Shown: positions 1-11,710 of the stretch, piece after piece
Layout: every line of letters begins with the position of its first letter
How positions within the stretch are numbered: the stretch's first letter is position 1
Assembly (NCBI RefSeq): GCF_002878395.1
Contig: NC_061115.1
Span: 92,539,025-92,603,024, forward strand
Reading direction: 5' to 3'
DNA: 64,000 bases
Origin: Capsicum annuum
Taxonomy: Eukaryota > Streptophyta > Magnoliopsida > Solanales > Solanaceae
Position numbers and translations under genes: made by a program
The notes under the pieces: model-generated
The model's database searches: none
What the model saw: the letters and a program-made list of their open reading frames with translations, nothing else
What the model was told of the DNA's origin: nothing

Positions 1-960
1 CAACTGTAAAATTGATTCTGTGGATGCTAAGATAGGATTAACTGACATGAAGGTTGATTGATTGGTAGGTAGTATGTCTAATTTGGATTGATTAATGGAT
101 AGGATAAAGAAGTCCCTTGATTCCATAGAGCAAATTCAAGATGCCCAAACCCATAGGCCAAACTTGATGATATTAGGAGGAAATAATGAGCAAGTGAGTA
201 GGAACTATAAGATCATGAGAGGATTCAACGAAGATGAGAAGCGCTAAAGGAAATTATCCTTTGATCAAGGAAAGAACAACATGTCTCAAAGACAAGAAGA
301 GTTGACTAATAATAATGAAGCAAGTAATTGCTTTAAAGGTGTGAACAAGGAACACTTAATTGTGGGACTTGTCAACACAAACCCCTAAATACCCACAAAC
401 CATGATACTAGCATTTTACATAGTATTAACTTTTATTATGTTCGTGTTAATGAATATATACTTCCAAAGGAGGATCCAGGAAGAGTTCCCTATGAACATA
501 TGCTTGATGATGTAATGGAGTTCTTGTCTAAGAAATCCAACTTTAGGAAGAGTGATGAAGAGATGACTCAAGGGAATAGACTTTCCAAACTCCTTTGTGA
601 TGAGACCTTCCCAAAGGAGCAAATGACCTCCCATGATGTATACCAAGGTGAAGACCATACTTCATGTGAGCTAGAAGGTAAAATTTCAATTTATTGAACT
701 TCTCTAAACATAAAATGTCATGGTATGGCCAGTAGCCAAGTTAGAGTAGTTGGTGGTTTGCCTAAAGAGATTTACATGAGTCTTACCTTTCTGATAATAT
801 TGGTATTTATATGTTTCATGATGATCAAGTTCTTCTTACAGGTACACAATCACTAGTTGATCCTCTTGATGACTGAACTAATTCTTCTAATAAGATCGAT
901 TTTTATCAACCTAGTTCTAGCACCGGTGACTTGAACGAGGTGTCATTGGAAAGTTATGAA
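1..960 (+). pseudogene. Unrecognised decayed reading frame
   Basis: One frame starting at base 2 stays mostly open to the stop at 695, about 230 codons with only four internal stops (at 59, 89, 245 and 386), which is few for such AT-rich DNA and suggests former coding. The first 45 residues look like a heptad-type coiled coil (VDAKIGLTDMKVD, then MDRIKKSLDSIEQ). A charged middle (EDEKR, QRQEELTNNN) follows, then a segment containing PYEHMLDDVMEFLSKKSNF. From about 700 to 960 no frame is convincing. I recognise no domain. It abuts the truncated 3' end of the copia element near 965, so it may be a retroelement gag-like part or a host gene piece. The function is unknown. Confidence 0.35.
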
Positions 961-964
961 AGTA

Positions 965-1310
965 ATAAGATTCTAGTCCTCTTATGCTGTATTGGAGTCA
1001 TAGACATGTTAAGATCACTTGTCCTATCACACATCAGAGTGATAGTGTCTGAGACAATCCCAAAATCCTTTAGTTATTGTTTGATCCACAACAATTGAGC
1101 ATAACAAGAAGATACATCCACATATACTGAGCTTCAGCTGTAGATAAAGCAACTGAGTTATGCTTCTTAGAACCTATGAGAATAAAGAAGAACCCTAAAA
1201 ATGAGCCATTTATAAGGTGTTTTTTCTATCCTCTAAGTATCCAGCATAATGAGCTTCAGCATAGCCTATTAGATAAAAATCATCTCCAGATGGATATTAT
1301 AGGACCAGGT
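965..1310 (-). pseudogene. Copia RNase H remnant
   Basis: The minus-strand translation shows the RNase H region of a copia polyprotein: IGYAEAHYAGYLEDRKNT (normally a Gly-Tyr-Ser-Asp-Ala-Asp-type box), then AQLLYLQLKLS in a shifted frame where the family has ALSTAEAEY, then a trace of the segment leading to HKRTKHID. The usual catalytic Asp pair of the first box reads Glu/His here. Stops and at least two frameshifts are present. RNase H degrades the RNA strand of the RNA/DNA hybrid during reverse transcription. The trace ends near 965, where an unrelated frame begins, so the element is truncated here. Confidence 0.7.
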
Positions 1311-1313
1311 TCC

Positions 1314-2340
1314 TTATCCTTTTAAGATACCTAATAATTCTTTTTTCAACTTTCGAATGAGACTCCTTTGGGTAAGCCTTAAATCTTGCACACATTCCCC
1401 CACTAAATAAAAAAATTTGGCCTGCTTGTAGTGAGATATAGTAGGAATCCAAAAAATCCCTCTATACATGGTCTCATTAACTAAGGGACTAAATTCTTCA
1501 TTATCCATCTTTGAATTGGTTCCAACTAGAGTTTCAATTGGTTTATCATCTTCCTTATTATACTTCTTCAATAGCTCATTGATGTATTTCTCTTGACAAA
1601 TTATTGTCCCTTGAGAAGTTTTCTTGATCTGCAGGCCTAGAAATAAATTTAGTTCACCCATCAATCTTATTTCAAATTAACTCCCCATTAGCCTTGCAAA
1701 TATTTCACATAGGAATTCAGAAGTATCCCCAAAGATAATGTCATAAATATATATCTGAACAATAAGTAATCTGCTACCTCTAGAATTTTAAAAAGTTTAT
1801 CATCAATTTTCCATCTTTTAAAGCCATTTACCAGAAATTTTTTTGAGGGTCTCTCATACCAAGCCTTAGGTACTTGCTTGAACCTATAGAGAGCTTTGTC
1901 CAATTTGAGCATATGATGAGGAAAATCTGCATCTTCAAAACTTGAAGGTTGTTTGACATAGACTTCTTCCTTAAAGTTTTTATTTAGAAAAGTACTTTTG
2001 ACATCCATTTATAAGAGTTTGAACTCCATATAGGCAGAAAAAGAAATAAGAATCCTAATAGCCACTATCCTTTCTACAGTGGAAAATCTCCTATCATAAT
2101 TAATTCTTTTCTCCTGGTTATAGCCTTGAACAACTATCCTTGCTTTATTTTTGTTGATGGTTCTATGTTCATCCTACTTGTTTCTGTACAACCATTTTGT
2201 CCTAATAATTGTTCTATCAACAGTTTTGGGGACCAGGTACCAGACTTTACTTCTTTCAAATTGTTGAAGCTCTTACTACATTGCATTAATCCAGTCGACA
2301 ACTTTCATAGCTTCTTTCACATTTTTAGGAACAATTTAGG
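1314..2340 (-). pseudogene. Copia reverse transcriptase remnant
   Basis: The trace starts near 2310 with EAMKVVDWINAM, passes through KARIVVQGYNQEKRINYD, and then gives MDVKSTFLNKNFKEEVYVKQP and LDKALYRFKQVPKAWYE at 2008-1850. After a frameshift near 1670 it continues with MMGELNLFLGLQIKKTSQGT and YINELLKKYN to LYRG-type and ILRYLKG-type ends. All of these are typical copia RT blocks. The catalytic YVDD box reads IYIYDIIFG (about 1740-1757), so the first Asp is Tyr and the enzyme would be dead even without the stops. Upstream in sense lies the post-integrase linker; downstream lies RNase H. Confidence 0.85.
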
Positions 2341-2459
2341 ATAGAAATATTGAGAATGCCATGAAATTTTTGGCTTGAGATTTTGTTTGGACTCTAGATT
2401 CCAAAATTTTAGTCAGATTCTCAAGTGGATGAAAAGATTTGTACCTCCATTCGACCTTC

Positions 2460-2815
2460 TTAGATGAGTTCAACTAGGACCAGGTCCCTGAGAATCTTGA
2501 CTAGAGTTTTCTTGTTGTTCTTCTACTGGAGTCGAGGTCTATGACTGAGATGCTGGATCACCATAACTTTCATCACTCTCATATGCATCATTTAGTTCTT
2601 GATCATTATATTCAACAATACCATCCCTTTCAACAGGAATAAGTTCTTTAATTTCTGAGTCTTCACCATCACCTGGATTCATTAGCTTTCCTAATTCATC
2701 AAAGACCACATGCACATTTTTTTCAACTCATACAGTTCTTTTGTTGAAAACTCCACAAGCTTTTCTTATTAAGGAATAGCCCCCAAATACTGCTTCATCA
2801 TTCTTGTAGTCAAAC
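2460..2815 (-). pseudogene. Copia post-integrase linker (downstream of insertion)
   Basis: Translation gives FDYKNDEAVFGGYSLIRKA and VFNKRTV.VEKNVHVVFDE, the conserved stretch that follows the integrase core in copia polyproteins (family form: KSDEAIFLGYS...VFNKRT...HVIFDE). An acidic linker rich in Glu, Asp, Ser and Gln follows (DGEDSEIKELIP, SQTSTPVEEQQENSSQDS). The upstream end at 2815 is exactly where the LARD-like element begins (TGTAATG at 2818). The preceding codons, CFVLNNWKND, are found 8.9 kb away at 11711-11760 on the same strand. This shows that the two pieces were once contiguous. Confidence 0.8.
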
Positions 2816-2817
2816 TA

Positions 2818-4993
2818 TGTAATGCCACAAAATTGGGTCCCGAGACGTCACATGGTGCTTAGGGTCACAAGTAACCCCAAGCTAACCCTTCTACTGGCAT
2901 AACTCATAAGCAACTTAACAAAAAGTATAAATCTATACAAATCTGTCGGAAATAACTCTTTTCTGAATCTGATCGATACAAAGCTAAATTTAAAAGATTA
3001 TAATTCTGCCTTTACAACCAAACTGAAATAGAATACATGAACTTCTACTGATTGTCTATGAAGCCTCTACTATTATTGACCGTAGGTAGTCGGGTCATGA
3101 ATCCTGGCTATCCCAACTCAATACGACCAAATAAAGAAAATACAACTCTATTAGTTCTGCATAACTGACCCAAGCCCTTGAATTAAAAGGACTAATCACC
3201 TGCTGACTTGATACCATGAACTGACTAGATCTGAAGGTGCATACTATACCTAGTACCTACATTCCTAAATAATATAGCCCACATACCAATATGTGGATCA
3301 GTACCACAGAAATGTACCAAGCATATGGGGGTGCAATGCATATATAAAATAATATCTTAATATCATCACAGTTTATAAAATTATGCATGCTGGTATAAAT
3401 AACTCAATTAGCTCGAATTAAATCATCAAAATCATGGATGAATAATACATGTAAAATAAATCATGTGAGTTATTACAATAAGTTCCAAATTCACTTTCTG
3501 CTCGGTTTCAACTTGTAAAGTAATCAAGTCTTAAAACAACTCTCTTTAGAACATAACATTTCAATCTTTCGGAAACAAGGAACTTTCTCACATATCATAG
3601 TTTTCAAACCGTACACACTTATCTTAGATAGAGCAGAGACACACACACACCATGGGAGTTTCTTATAACCGACATAAACCATGTGAGCTTATCATGGAGT
3701 CCAACATTTTGTCCTCTTAAGAAAGAAATCCCACATTTGAAAGGAGCGTTATACTCTTGCCAGGGAGTATAACCTCAACTCAGTGATTACAAACTCGGCC
3801 TTAGGCCCACAACTCTCAATCCTACGGTGGCACGTAGTTCTAGAAAACTAGGGTACACTCACCCACACCTCCCATTCGGTGCTAAATACTACTCCCGTAC
3901 TCAAGCTCAATCTCATTTAGGAAATCCACCTCAAAATAATCTCAAGGGCCTATAATGTAGGCCAAATCATATTTCTCATAATTGAATCATAATAAATTGT
4001 GGATTCCTATTTTCAACTCAAAAATTATGATGTAAATTTCAATTCAAATCTCGGTAAATAATTTGATAAAGGAAAAATCCAAATCGTAATATCATAAAAA
4101 TCCAATTTCAGCCTTGACATAAATATAATGATTCCATCTTCCAAAGTATCATCTCAAATTTCATACTTGTTCAGTATCAAAACAACAATCTTTGCTTTTG
4201 GGAAATAATTATAAAATCATATCCACGACTCGACATCAAAATCTCCTAATAATTTCATCAAATATCTTTAAAACCCAAAATATAAAGATTTAATACATCA
4301 AAATCATACCTAAATTTCATACTCAACAATCTTCTCGAAAATCTTTACTTATCTCAATTAAAATATTGGAAATAAATTCATGACATAAATATCATAATTT
4401 CAACAACTCAAAATTCATATCATAAGTTCCATAAAATTATTCTCAATACTCATTTCAAATAAATTCAACAACATCAATTCTTAATAAAAAAATATAAATC
4501 AAAATATGTATATCTCAACTCAAATCATATCAAGATAAAATATAATGCCTTCAAATACTCAATTCGTGGATAATTACATAAACTCAAAATAAGATAAATT
4601 GGTATAAACTTCAACATAAAAATTTACGTAATCTTTATAAAAATCAAGTTTTGGTCACAAGACCAGAAGGACTATTCTTGTTCAAACCCCACATACCTCA
4701 AATTTATGACTTTGGATGAACTTGCAATTCTAAAACACTACTCGTAAAATAATAGGTGCTTCTTGAAGATCTCAACTTGGGAATTATGATTCCTAAATTA
4801 TTTTTGAATTCCTGCGGTTGAATTTTTAGAGATCTTGAATTGTTGGTTGAAACTCATGTGTTTGATTCTAGAGAATTTTCAGATAAATGACAAAATTTTG
4901 GTCCAATGTAAGTTGAATCCTATTTTAAAGCATAATTGGAGGATGGTAAATGACAAAAATGCCCCTAAGGAAAAAATAAAGTCACATTTGTCC
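2818..4993 (-). repeat. 3' LTR of LARD-like element (truncated U3)
   Basis: It matches 9082-11249 over its whole length with scattered substitutions and small indels. It starts TGTAATGCC on the plus strand. Homology stops at GTCACATTTGTCC (about 4993), where the sequence goes straight into the purine tract and the CATTCGTCCTCGAATG box of the interior. The partner copy runs on for about 460 bp (11250-11710), so this copy probably lost the start of U3, including its terminal bases. It carries a short (AC)n run at 3640-3651 where the partner reads GACGCACATACC. Confidence 0.75.
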
Positions 4994-5001
4994 CCCTTGG
5001 G
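4991..5001 (-). other. Polypurine tract of LARD-like element
   Basis: On the minus strand it reads CCCAAGGGGGA directly before the 3' LTR homology. It is preceded by CATTCGAGGACGAATG, a box also seen next to the purine tract of the Tekay element at 15294-15325. It primes plus-strand DNA synthesis. Confidence 0.55.
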
Positions 5002-8000
5002 AACATTCGTCCTCGAATGCCGCTAGATAGGGTAAGGATACCGAGAAACTAAAGTTGCAAAGTTGAAATAACTTGCTCAACCAGACCTCTATCCTTCTCA
5101 ACTTTGTTACACTTTGATGAATATATTTACTCATGATAAGAATAGCTATATAGCCGGATGTTTGATTAGAGAGGAGCTGAATGAGGGAAGAGTAATATCT
5201 TTGATTGAGTCTGAACTGACTTGCCTTTACTTATTATAAAGAGCTGACTCATGCTAAGAGTTCAGAATTTTCTTGATGTGCTCAAGGTGCGATTATACTT
5301 ATAGATGAAGCGATAGCTTATGCAGACTTAAATCATGAGAAAAAATGAGGCTAAGATTATGCACTGAGTATTACACTGCCTGAGTTGGAATATTTGAAAA
5401 ATAAAGATCGTTCAGTGAATACTTATGAACCAAATCATGACTAGATGTTCGAATTCTGAAACTGATACCTGATACATATACTGAGCTAAATTCACAATTT
5501 TCATGGGTGTCAACAATTATTTTCTGGAATGACCGTACTTATGAAACTTCAGGTAGTAAGACCAGACGAGTTCGAAAAATGAAAAACTAAAGGAATCTAT
5601 CCGTTTGATTGTTAAACTAGATTACTGGATGCTGAAACTGAATCATACACTGGGATAGAATTTTTGAAATTTAGGCCTCACAACACCTTACATAAAAACT
5701 AGACACTTCTAAAATAATCTCTCAACCATTCTCTTCCCTTAAAGACCATACTCATTGGTTCATCTTCTAATTCTCACATGGTCGTTGATATTTCCATCTA
5801 CTCATGTCTAGTCGAAACAAAATCTTATAACCATGTTCAAGCCTAATCTCGAAGTCACAAGATATACCACATAACACTATATTACTAGTTTGAATTATGA
5901 ATTCAACACACCCTGCATTTCACAACTTCTCATCTCTTGAAAAATTCTCATTATCACTCCAACAACCACACTCAAACTCATACTAGACATTTACTAATGT
6001 GAAATATATACAAATATAACATTGAAGCCTACCTTCATACCCACATACACATCTCTAAACAGACACTCATAAAGCATTTTTCTCATATTCCCTAACACCT
6101 TACTTATAACAATTTCTATGTATTATTCAATTCTTAAGATGATACATGTAAAATATTCTCGACTAACCCAGCCATACTCAAAATGTCACCTCAAAATTCT
6201 TTCAAACTTATGGACTTACATAACGCATAAAACTTCAACTAACCATGATATGTATCTAAGACTTGGCCTCGATCTTACTTCATATTTACCAACTTAGCTA
6301 AAATAAGCACACGACCATCTTTCATCAACAAGAAATATTTACTCTCTCCCCTTTAGACAACTGCTCATTATCACCATCTCGACTAAATGATAAGGTCACT
6401 GAAAGATTAGAATATGGAGACCTAAAAACTTGAAGGGATACTGTATATAACTTGACTCTCTTTACCGAAGCCTTAGGAATAGGGTATCAAAGTATGTAAA
6501 GAAAATACAAGCTTCATGAAATATCAAAACTCAATCTTAGGGCTTAAAGCCCATGCTTCAAACTTGTGCCAAAACATCTCAAAATTTATGCTTGATAACA
6601 TAAACATTCGTAGTTCATCTTAAAATTTGAAAATCTCAGAAATGTGCATGAAAATATGAACAAACTCATGAAATTTATATTCAAAGTCTCTCAAAATTCA
6701 TAATCTTGTAAATAGTGATAATAGGTATGAATCCCAATTTACACTTCATGTATAAACATTTAAATTCACAGCAAAGCAACATGCTCAACATGCTTCTTGA
6801 AAATACTTCAATATCATCCAAATAATAAGATCAATAATCCCAATATCATGCTTAAACTTAATTGGGAAAAATCTGGAAAATCACTTTATATCCATAGATA
6901 TATGGAAATAGTCATGTAATTCAAGGCTTAAATCACTTATAACTTCATAAAATCCAAACATGATAATTTTGGCCTAAACCCAACTTGTAAGTCATGTAAT
7001 CCTTTATAAAATTCAAATTTTTGGGGCATAAAGTATAATACATAGAGCAAAATTATGAATTGGTAATTTACATGAAATTCTATTGAAATTGGACATAGCA
7101 AAATTCATCACTTGGGGATTTATCTTGAGACTAGTTTAACATGATATGTAATCCTTTGTTCAATGATAATTCTTGAAGGCATTTTATCAACCACGTGGGA
7201 AGCATGGATACTTGAATTAAATTGTATGAAGTGAATTGATTTCTTGAATACATGCACTGACAAGAGAATGGGTTGGGAATCCTCTCCCCTTATATCATTC
7301 CCACACATACTGGCACTACTACAAGAATCTGAGATCCCGACTTGGTTACTTGTTCTATCATATCCCCCTTAGCTTTAAGCAATCATCATTAAGTCCATGA
7401 ACTACTTAATGAACTCTAAAATGAACTTCAATCACTTTAGGGTATTGGATATAACAATACACATGACCACTGAACTCCCATAGAATATACTAAACTTTCT
7501 TTCACTTCTACAATTATCATCTCACAAATCCCGAAACAACAAACTTAAATTCTTGTATACACTATTCAAGCCTACTAGTTCACCTTTTGTACAACTAACA
7601 TTCACAATACATCAATCATTATACTCACCTTGATCACCATCTACTATTCAAACTTAGTATCTTGTTCTAGGTATGATCAACCACAATCTTCACAATTATT
7701 CTTACATGCCAATCATTCGTAAAACACTAGTCTGATAAGACCTCATAACAATAATAATCAGTTGTAATCCTATGGTCTATCATATTTACAATCCATCAAC
7801 ACATCCTCCTTCTACACATCATTACTATTCACTCATCTATACATCTAACTTCTTTCATATCTCTATAAGTTTCAACTAACTCCCTTTTTTTGCAATCTCA
7901 GGGACGCCTAAATTAACAATACTCATCAACCAAGTACCTTCATCAATAACCTATACTTTTCTTGCACAACAACCCTGTTAACAACTCTCTTCATACTTTA

Positions 8001-9065
8001 AGCATTCAATAATTCACCTTAAATAATAACTCCTTCTCTACCTTATACTAAACTAACACACCAGGACATATCACTGCATTACTGACTTATTCTCATGCCA
8101 AAAGATTCAGCTATACTTATATTCAATAAATCGACCTTACCATTTTTTGTCACTATACCTCTAAACCCATATTTTAAACCAACACAAGCATAACAAGATG
8201 AACAACAGGTTTCTAGTGAATCTAAATAGGCCTCACACGACTTCAGTAGACTTTGATTTTCAGTTTTGAAAAAAAAAATTATGAATAACGAAGCTACTAT
8301 GCTAGTGAATCAAAATAGACCTCACACGGCTTCACTAGACTTTGATTTTCAGCAAAACAATAATAACAAGGTTACAAGATATAGAAACTTAACACACAAT
8401 ATTCAATGATCTAAGGATACACGTCTTATTCTTTCTTAACTGAGAAACTCATAAATATAAGGGTATAACTTTAAATTTGAGGGACTTATAACACACTACA
8501 AGGCTCCTCTCAAGCCGCTTTATGAAACTTTTGAAACTTCTTGCTAGAAAATCTAAAAACATTATCAAGAGAGGAACTGGAACTTATTAATCATGCTATC
8601 TCTAAAATAATACTTAGATAAGGAAGTATAGATTATCTTTATGGACTATAAGGAGGAATATGAAAGAACATCTGAATTGGGTTGAGTACGGGAATTTAAT
8701 GAATCACGAATAAAACACTTCAATCTTTGAAACTCAAAGGCACCGAGGGGTAGTTTCTAGCTCGCTTATAATCCCATGACTATCTGTGGAGAGTATCTGA
8801 GAAAACATTATTAATAAAGATTCGAGCTTGACTGTTATTGATATCTTGAAAATACGGCAGAGATGGCCTGAATAGAGTAAGATGAGAATCAGTATAAGTT
8901 TCTTAGAGAACCTTTTTCTTGTAGAACGATCTTAGACTTGAAACAATGGTAACATTTTCTAAATGCCTCATAGCCTCTCAAAGAAAAGTATAGACGTCTC
9001 CGTACCATTTCGCAAGACTCTACTAGACACGGCTTGACAGACACTCTAGGACACTTGAACTCTAC
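4994..9065 (-). other. Non-coding interior of LARD-like element
   Basis: About 4 kb with no recognisable retroviral domain in any frame. Open stretches are all short and match nothing I know. The composition is AT-rich with a pyrimidine bias on the plus strand in places (5690-6200 and 7580-8170). The only clear internal structure is a 51-bp direct repeat (8213-8263 and 8302-8352). The first 200 bases in sense (9060-8880) resemble the leader of the window's Tekay elements; the last bases in sense (5040-5002) resemble their 3' end. It therefore looks like Tekay ends around unrelated filler. Confidence 0.55.
8213..8352. repeat. 51-bp direct repeat, 89-bp spacing
   Basis: Two near-identical 51-base copies (8213-8263 and 8302-8352) share CTAGTGAATC at the start and GACTTTGATTTTCAG at the end, and differ at only a few bases. 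An A-rich spacer separates them. The repeat is inside the non-coding interior of the LARD-like element. Confidence 0.75.
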
Positions 9066-9077
9066 GCTCTGATACCA
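9066..9077 (-). other. Primer binding site, initiator tRNA-Met type
   Basis: The minus strand reads TGGTATCAGAGC, the standard plant PBS matching the 3' end of initiator methionine tRNA, four bases after the LTR end at 9082. It is the best-preserved primer site in the window and fixes the orientation of the element as minus. Confidence 0.85.
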
Positions 9078-9081
9078 AGTT

Positions 9082-11710
9082 TGTAATGCCCCAAAATTGG
9101 GTCCCAAGACGTCACACGGTGCTTAGGGTCACAAGTGACCCCTAGCTAACCCTTCTACTGGCATAAGCTACTGAACAGAAAGTATAAATCTATACAAATC
9201 TGCAGAAAATAACTTTTTTCTGAATCTGATCGATACAAAATTGAATTTACAAGATTACAATTCTGCCTTTACAACCAAAACTGAAACGAAATACATCAAC
9301 TTCTACTGACTGTCTATGAAGCCTCTACTAGTATTTACTGTAGGTAGCCGGGTCATGACTCTCGACTATCCCAACTTAATACGACCGAATAAAGAAAATA
9401 CAACACAATTAGTTCTGCATAACTGACCCAAGCCCTTGAACCAAAAGGACTCACTAACTGCTGACTGGATACCACGAACTGATTGGATCTGAAGGTGCAT
9501 ACTATACCTTGTACCTACATTCTGAGAAAATATAGCCCACATACGAATATGTGGGTCAGTACTATAGAAATGTACCAAGCATATAGGGGTGTAATGCATA
9601 CATAAAATAATATCTTAATATCATCAAAGTTTATAAAATTATGCATGCTGGTATAAATAACTCACTTAGCTCGAATTTAATCATCAAAATCATGGATGAA
9701 TAATACATGTAAAATAAATCACGTAAGTCATTACAATAAGTTCCAAATTCACTTTCTGCTCGGTTTGAACTTGTAAAGTAATCAAGTCTTAAAACAACTC
9801 TCTTTAGAACATAACATTTCAATCTTTCGAAAACAAGGCACTTTCTCACAAATCATAGTTTTCAAACCATACACACTTATTTTCGATAGAGCAGAGACGC
9901 ACATACCATGGGAGTTTCTTATAACCGACATAAACTATGTGAGCTTATCATGTAGTCCAACGTTTTGTCCTCCTAAGGAAGAAACCCCATATTGGGAAGG
10001 AGTATCATACTCTTGCCAGGGAGTATAACCTTAACTCAGTAATCACAAACTCGTCCTTAGGCCCACAAATATCAATCCTATGGTGGCACGTAGTTCTGGG
10101 GAAGTAGGGTTCGCTCACCCTTACCTCCCGCTCGGTACTAAATACAACTCCCGTACACCAGCTCAGTCTCATTTAGGAAATCCACCTCGAAATAATCTCA
10201 AGGGCCTATAATGAAGGTCAAATCATATTTTTTACAATTGAATCATAATAAACTGTGGATTCCTATTTTCAACTCAAAAATTATGATGTAAATTTCAATT
10301 CAAATCTCAGTAAATAATTTGATAAAGGAAAACTACAAATCGTAATATCATAAAAATCCAATTTCAACCTTGACATAAATATAATGATTCCATCTTTCAA
10401 AATATCATCTCAACTTTCATACTTGTTTAATATCAAAACAACAATCTTTGCTTTTGGGAAATACTTATAAAATCATGTCCACGACTCGAGATCAAAATCT
10501 CCTAATAATTTCATCACATATATTTAAAACCCAAAATATAAAGATTTAATACATCAAAATCATACCTAAATTTCATACTCAACAATCATCTCAAAAATCT
10601 TCACTTATCTCAATTATTATGTGGGGAATAAATTCATGACATAAATATCATAATTTCAACAACTCAAAATTTATATCATAAATTCTGTAAATTCATTCTC
10701 AATACTCATTTCAAATAAATTCAACAACATCAATTCTTAATAAAAAAATATAAATCAAAATATGTATATCTCAACTCAAATTATATCAAGATAAATATAA
10801 TGCCTTCAAATACTCAATTCATGGATAATTACATAAACTCAAAATAAGATAAATTGGTATAAACTTCAACATAAAAATTTATGTAATCTTTTTAAAATCA
10901 AGTTTTGGGCACAAGACCGAAAGGATTATTCTTGTTCAAACCCCACATACCTCAAATTTGTGACTTTGGATGAACTTGCGATTCCGGAACTCTAATCGTA
11001 AAATAATAGGTGCTTCTTGAAGATCTCAACTTGGGAATTATGATTCCTAAATTATTTTTGAATTCCTGCGGTTGAATTTTTAGAGATCTTGAATTCTTGG
11101 TTGAAGCTCATGTGTTTGGTTCTTGAGAATTTTCAGATAAATGACCAAACTTTGGTCCAATGTTAGTTGAATCCCATTTAAAGCATGATTGGGGGATGGT
11201 AAATGACCAAAATGCCCCTAAGGAAACAAATAAAGTCACATTTGTCCCTCAGTCACTGGTTTGATATGCTGAAGTAAATTGATCATAACTTTCTACTCCA
11301 ATGATAAAATTGGATGAAACCAATTTCATTGGAAAGTAGACTCAAAGAGATTTTATTTGATATATAATAGCTCACCCAGTTCGTTAAATACATGAAGTTA
11401 TGATCGTTGGAAGTTGACCTTGAAATGCTGAAAACTTGGCAAAAGTAGCATTTTTGCTACTGGTTTGAAATCAAAATGCGGCCTTATGCATTCTGAAAAA
11501 TTCTGAAACTCATCTGATATGTGCTATGAGCTTACTCGATCATAACACAACTTGAAAATCAAAAAATGGATGTCAGGAAGGTCTTGAATTAATTCCCTGA
11601 AGTTTGAAGGTTCGAAATAAACTAAGTGTTGAACACTTAGCTAAAGTTCTAAGTGTTAGGCTTCATGTGAATCGTTTTGAAAGCTCTAACGATGAGGGAA
11701 CTTTACGGGG
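9082..11710 (-). repeat. 5' LTR of LARD-like element
   Basis: Bases 9082-11249 match the left LTR. Bases 11250-11710 have no partner in the left copy but look like the U3 start of Solanaceae gypsy LTRs; in plus orientation they end with GAGGGAACTTTACGGGG. I include them as LTR by inference. They contain a perfect 19-base palindrome at 11622-11640 and a further half copy (CTAAGTGTT) just after it. Copia integrase resumes at 11711. The terminal TG...CA dinucleotide at this side is missing, so the exact edge is uncertain by a few bases. Confidence 0.65.
11622..11640. repeat. Perfect palindrome in LTR U3
   Basis: Reads CTAAGTGTT-G-AACACTTAG: nine-base arms that match perfectly around one base. 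A third copy of the arm (CTAAGTGTT) follows about 10 bases on. It lies in the part of the LTR expected to be U3, where promoter elements sit. Confidence 0.85.

Larger units (their letters stand above)
2818..11710 (-). mobile_element. LARD-like non-coding LTR element nested in copia
   Basis: Two long direct repeats (2818-4993 and 9082-11249) flank a 4.1-kb interior. On the minus strand the right copy is the 5' LTR: it ends ...GGCATTACA and is followed after four bases by TGGTATCAGAGC, the initiator tRNA-Met primer site. The left copy is the 3' LTR and is preceded by the purine tract CCCAAGGGGGA. The leader after the primer site resembles that of the Tekay elements in this window (GTAGAGTCTTGCG..., GGCATTTAG), but no gag or pol trace follows. 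This fits a large retrotransposon derivative, a non-autonomous element using the proteins of a related autonomous family. The ends are degraded: left flank AACTA, right flank CTAGA. Confidence 0.7.

Noticed and set aside
9066..9077. Possible tRNA gene fragment
   Set aside because: Only the 12-base primer-site match is present, beside an LTR; no tRNA cloverleaf surrounds it.
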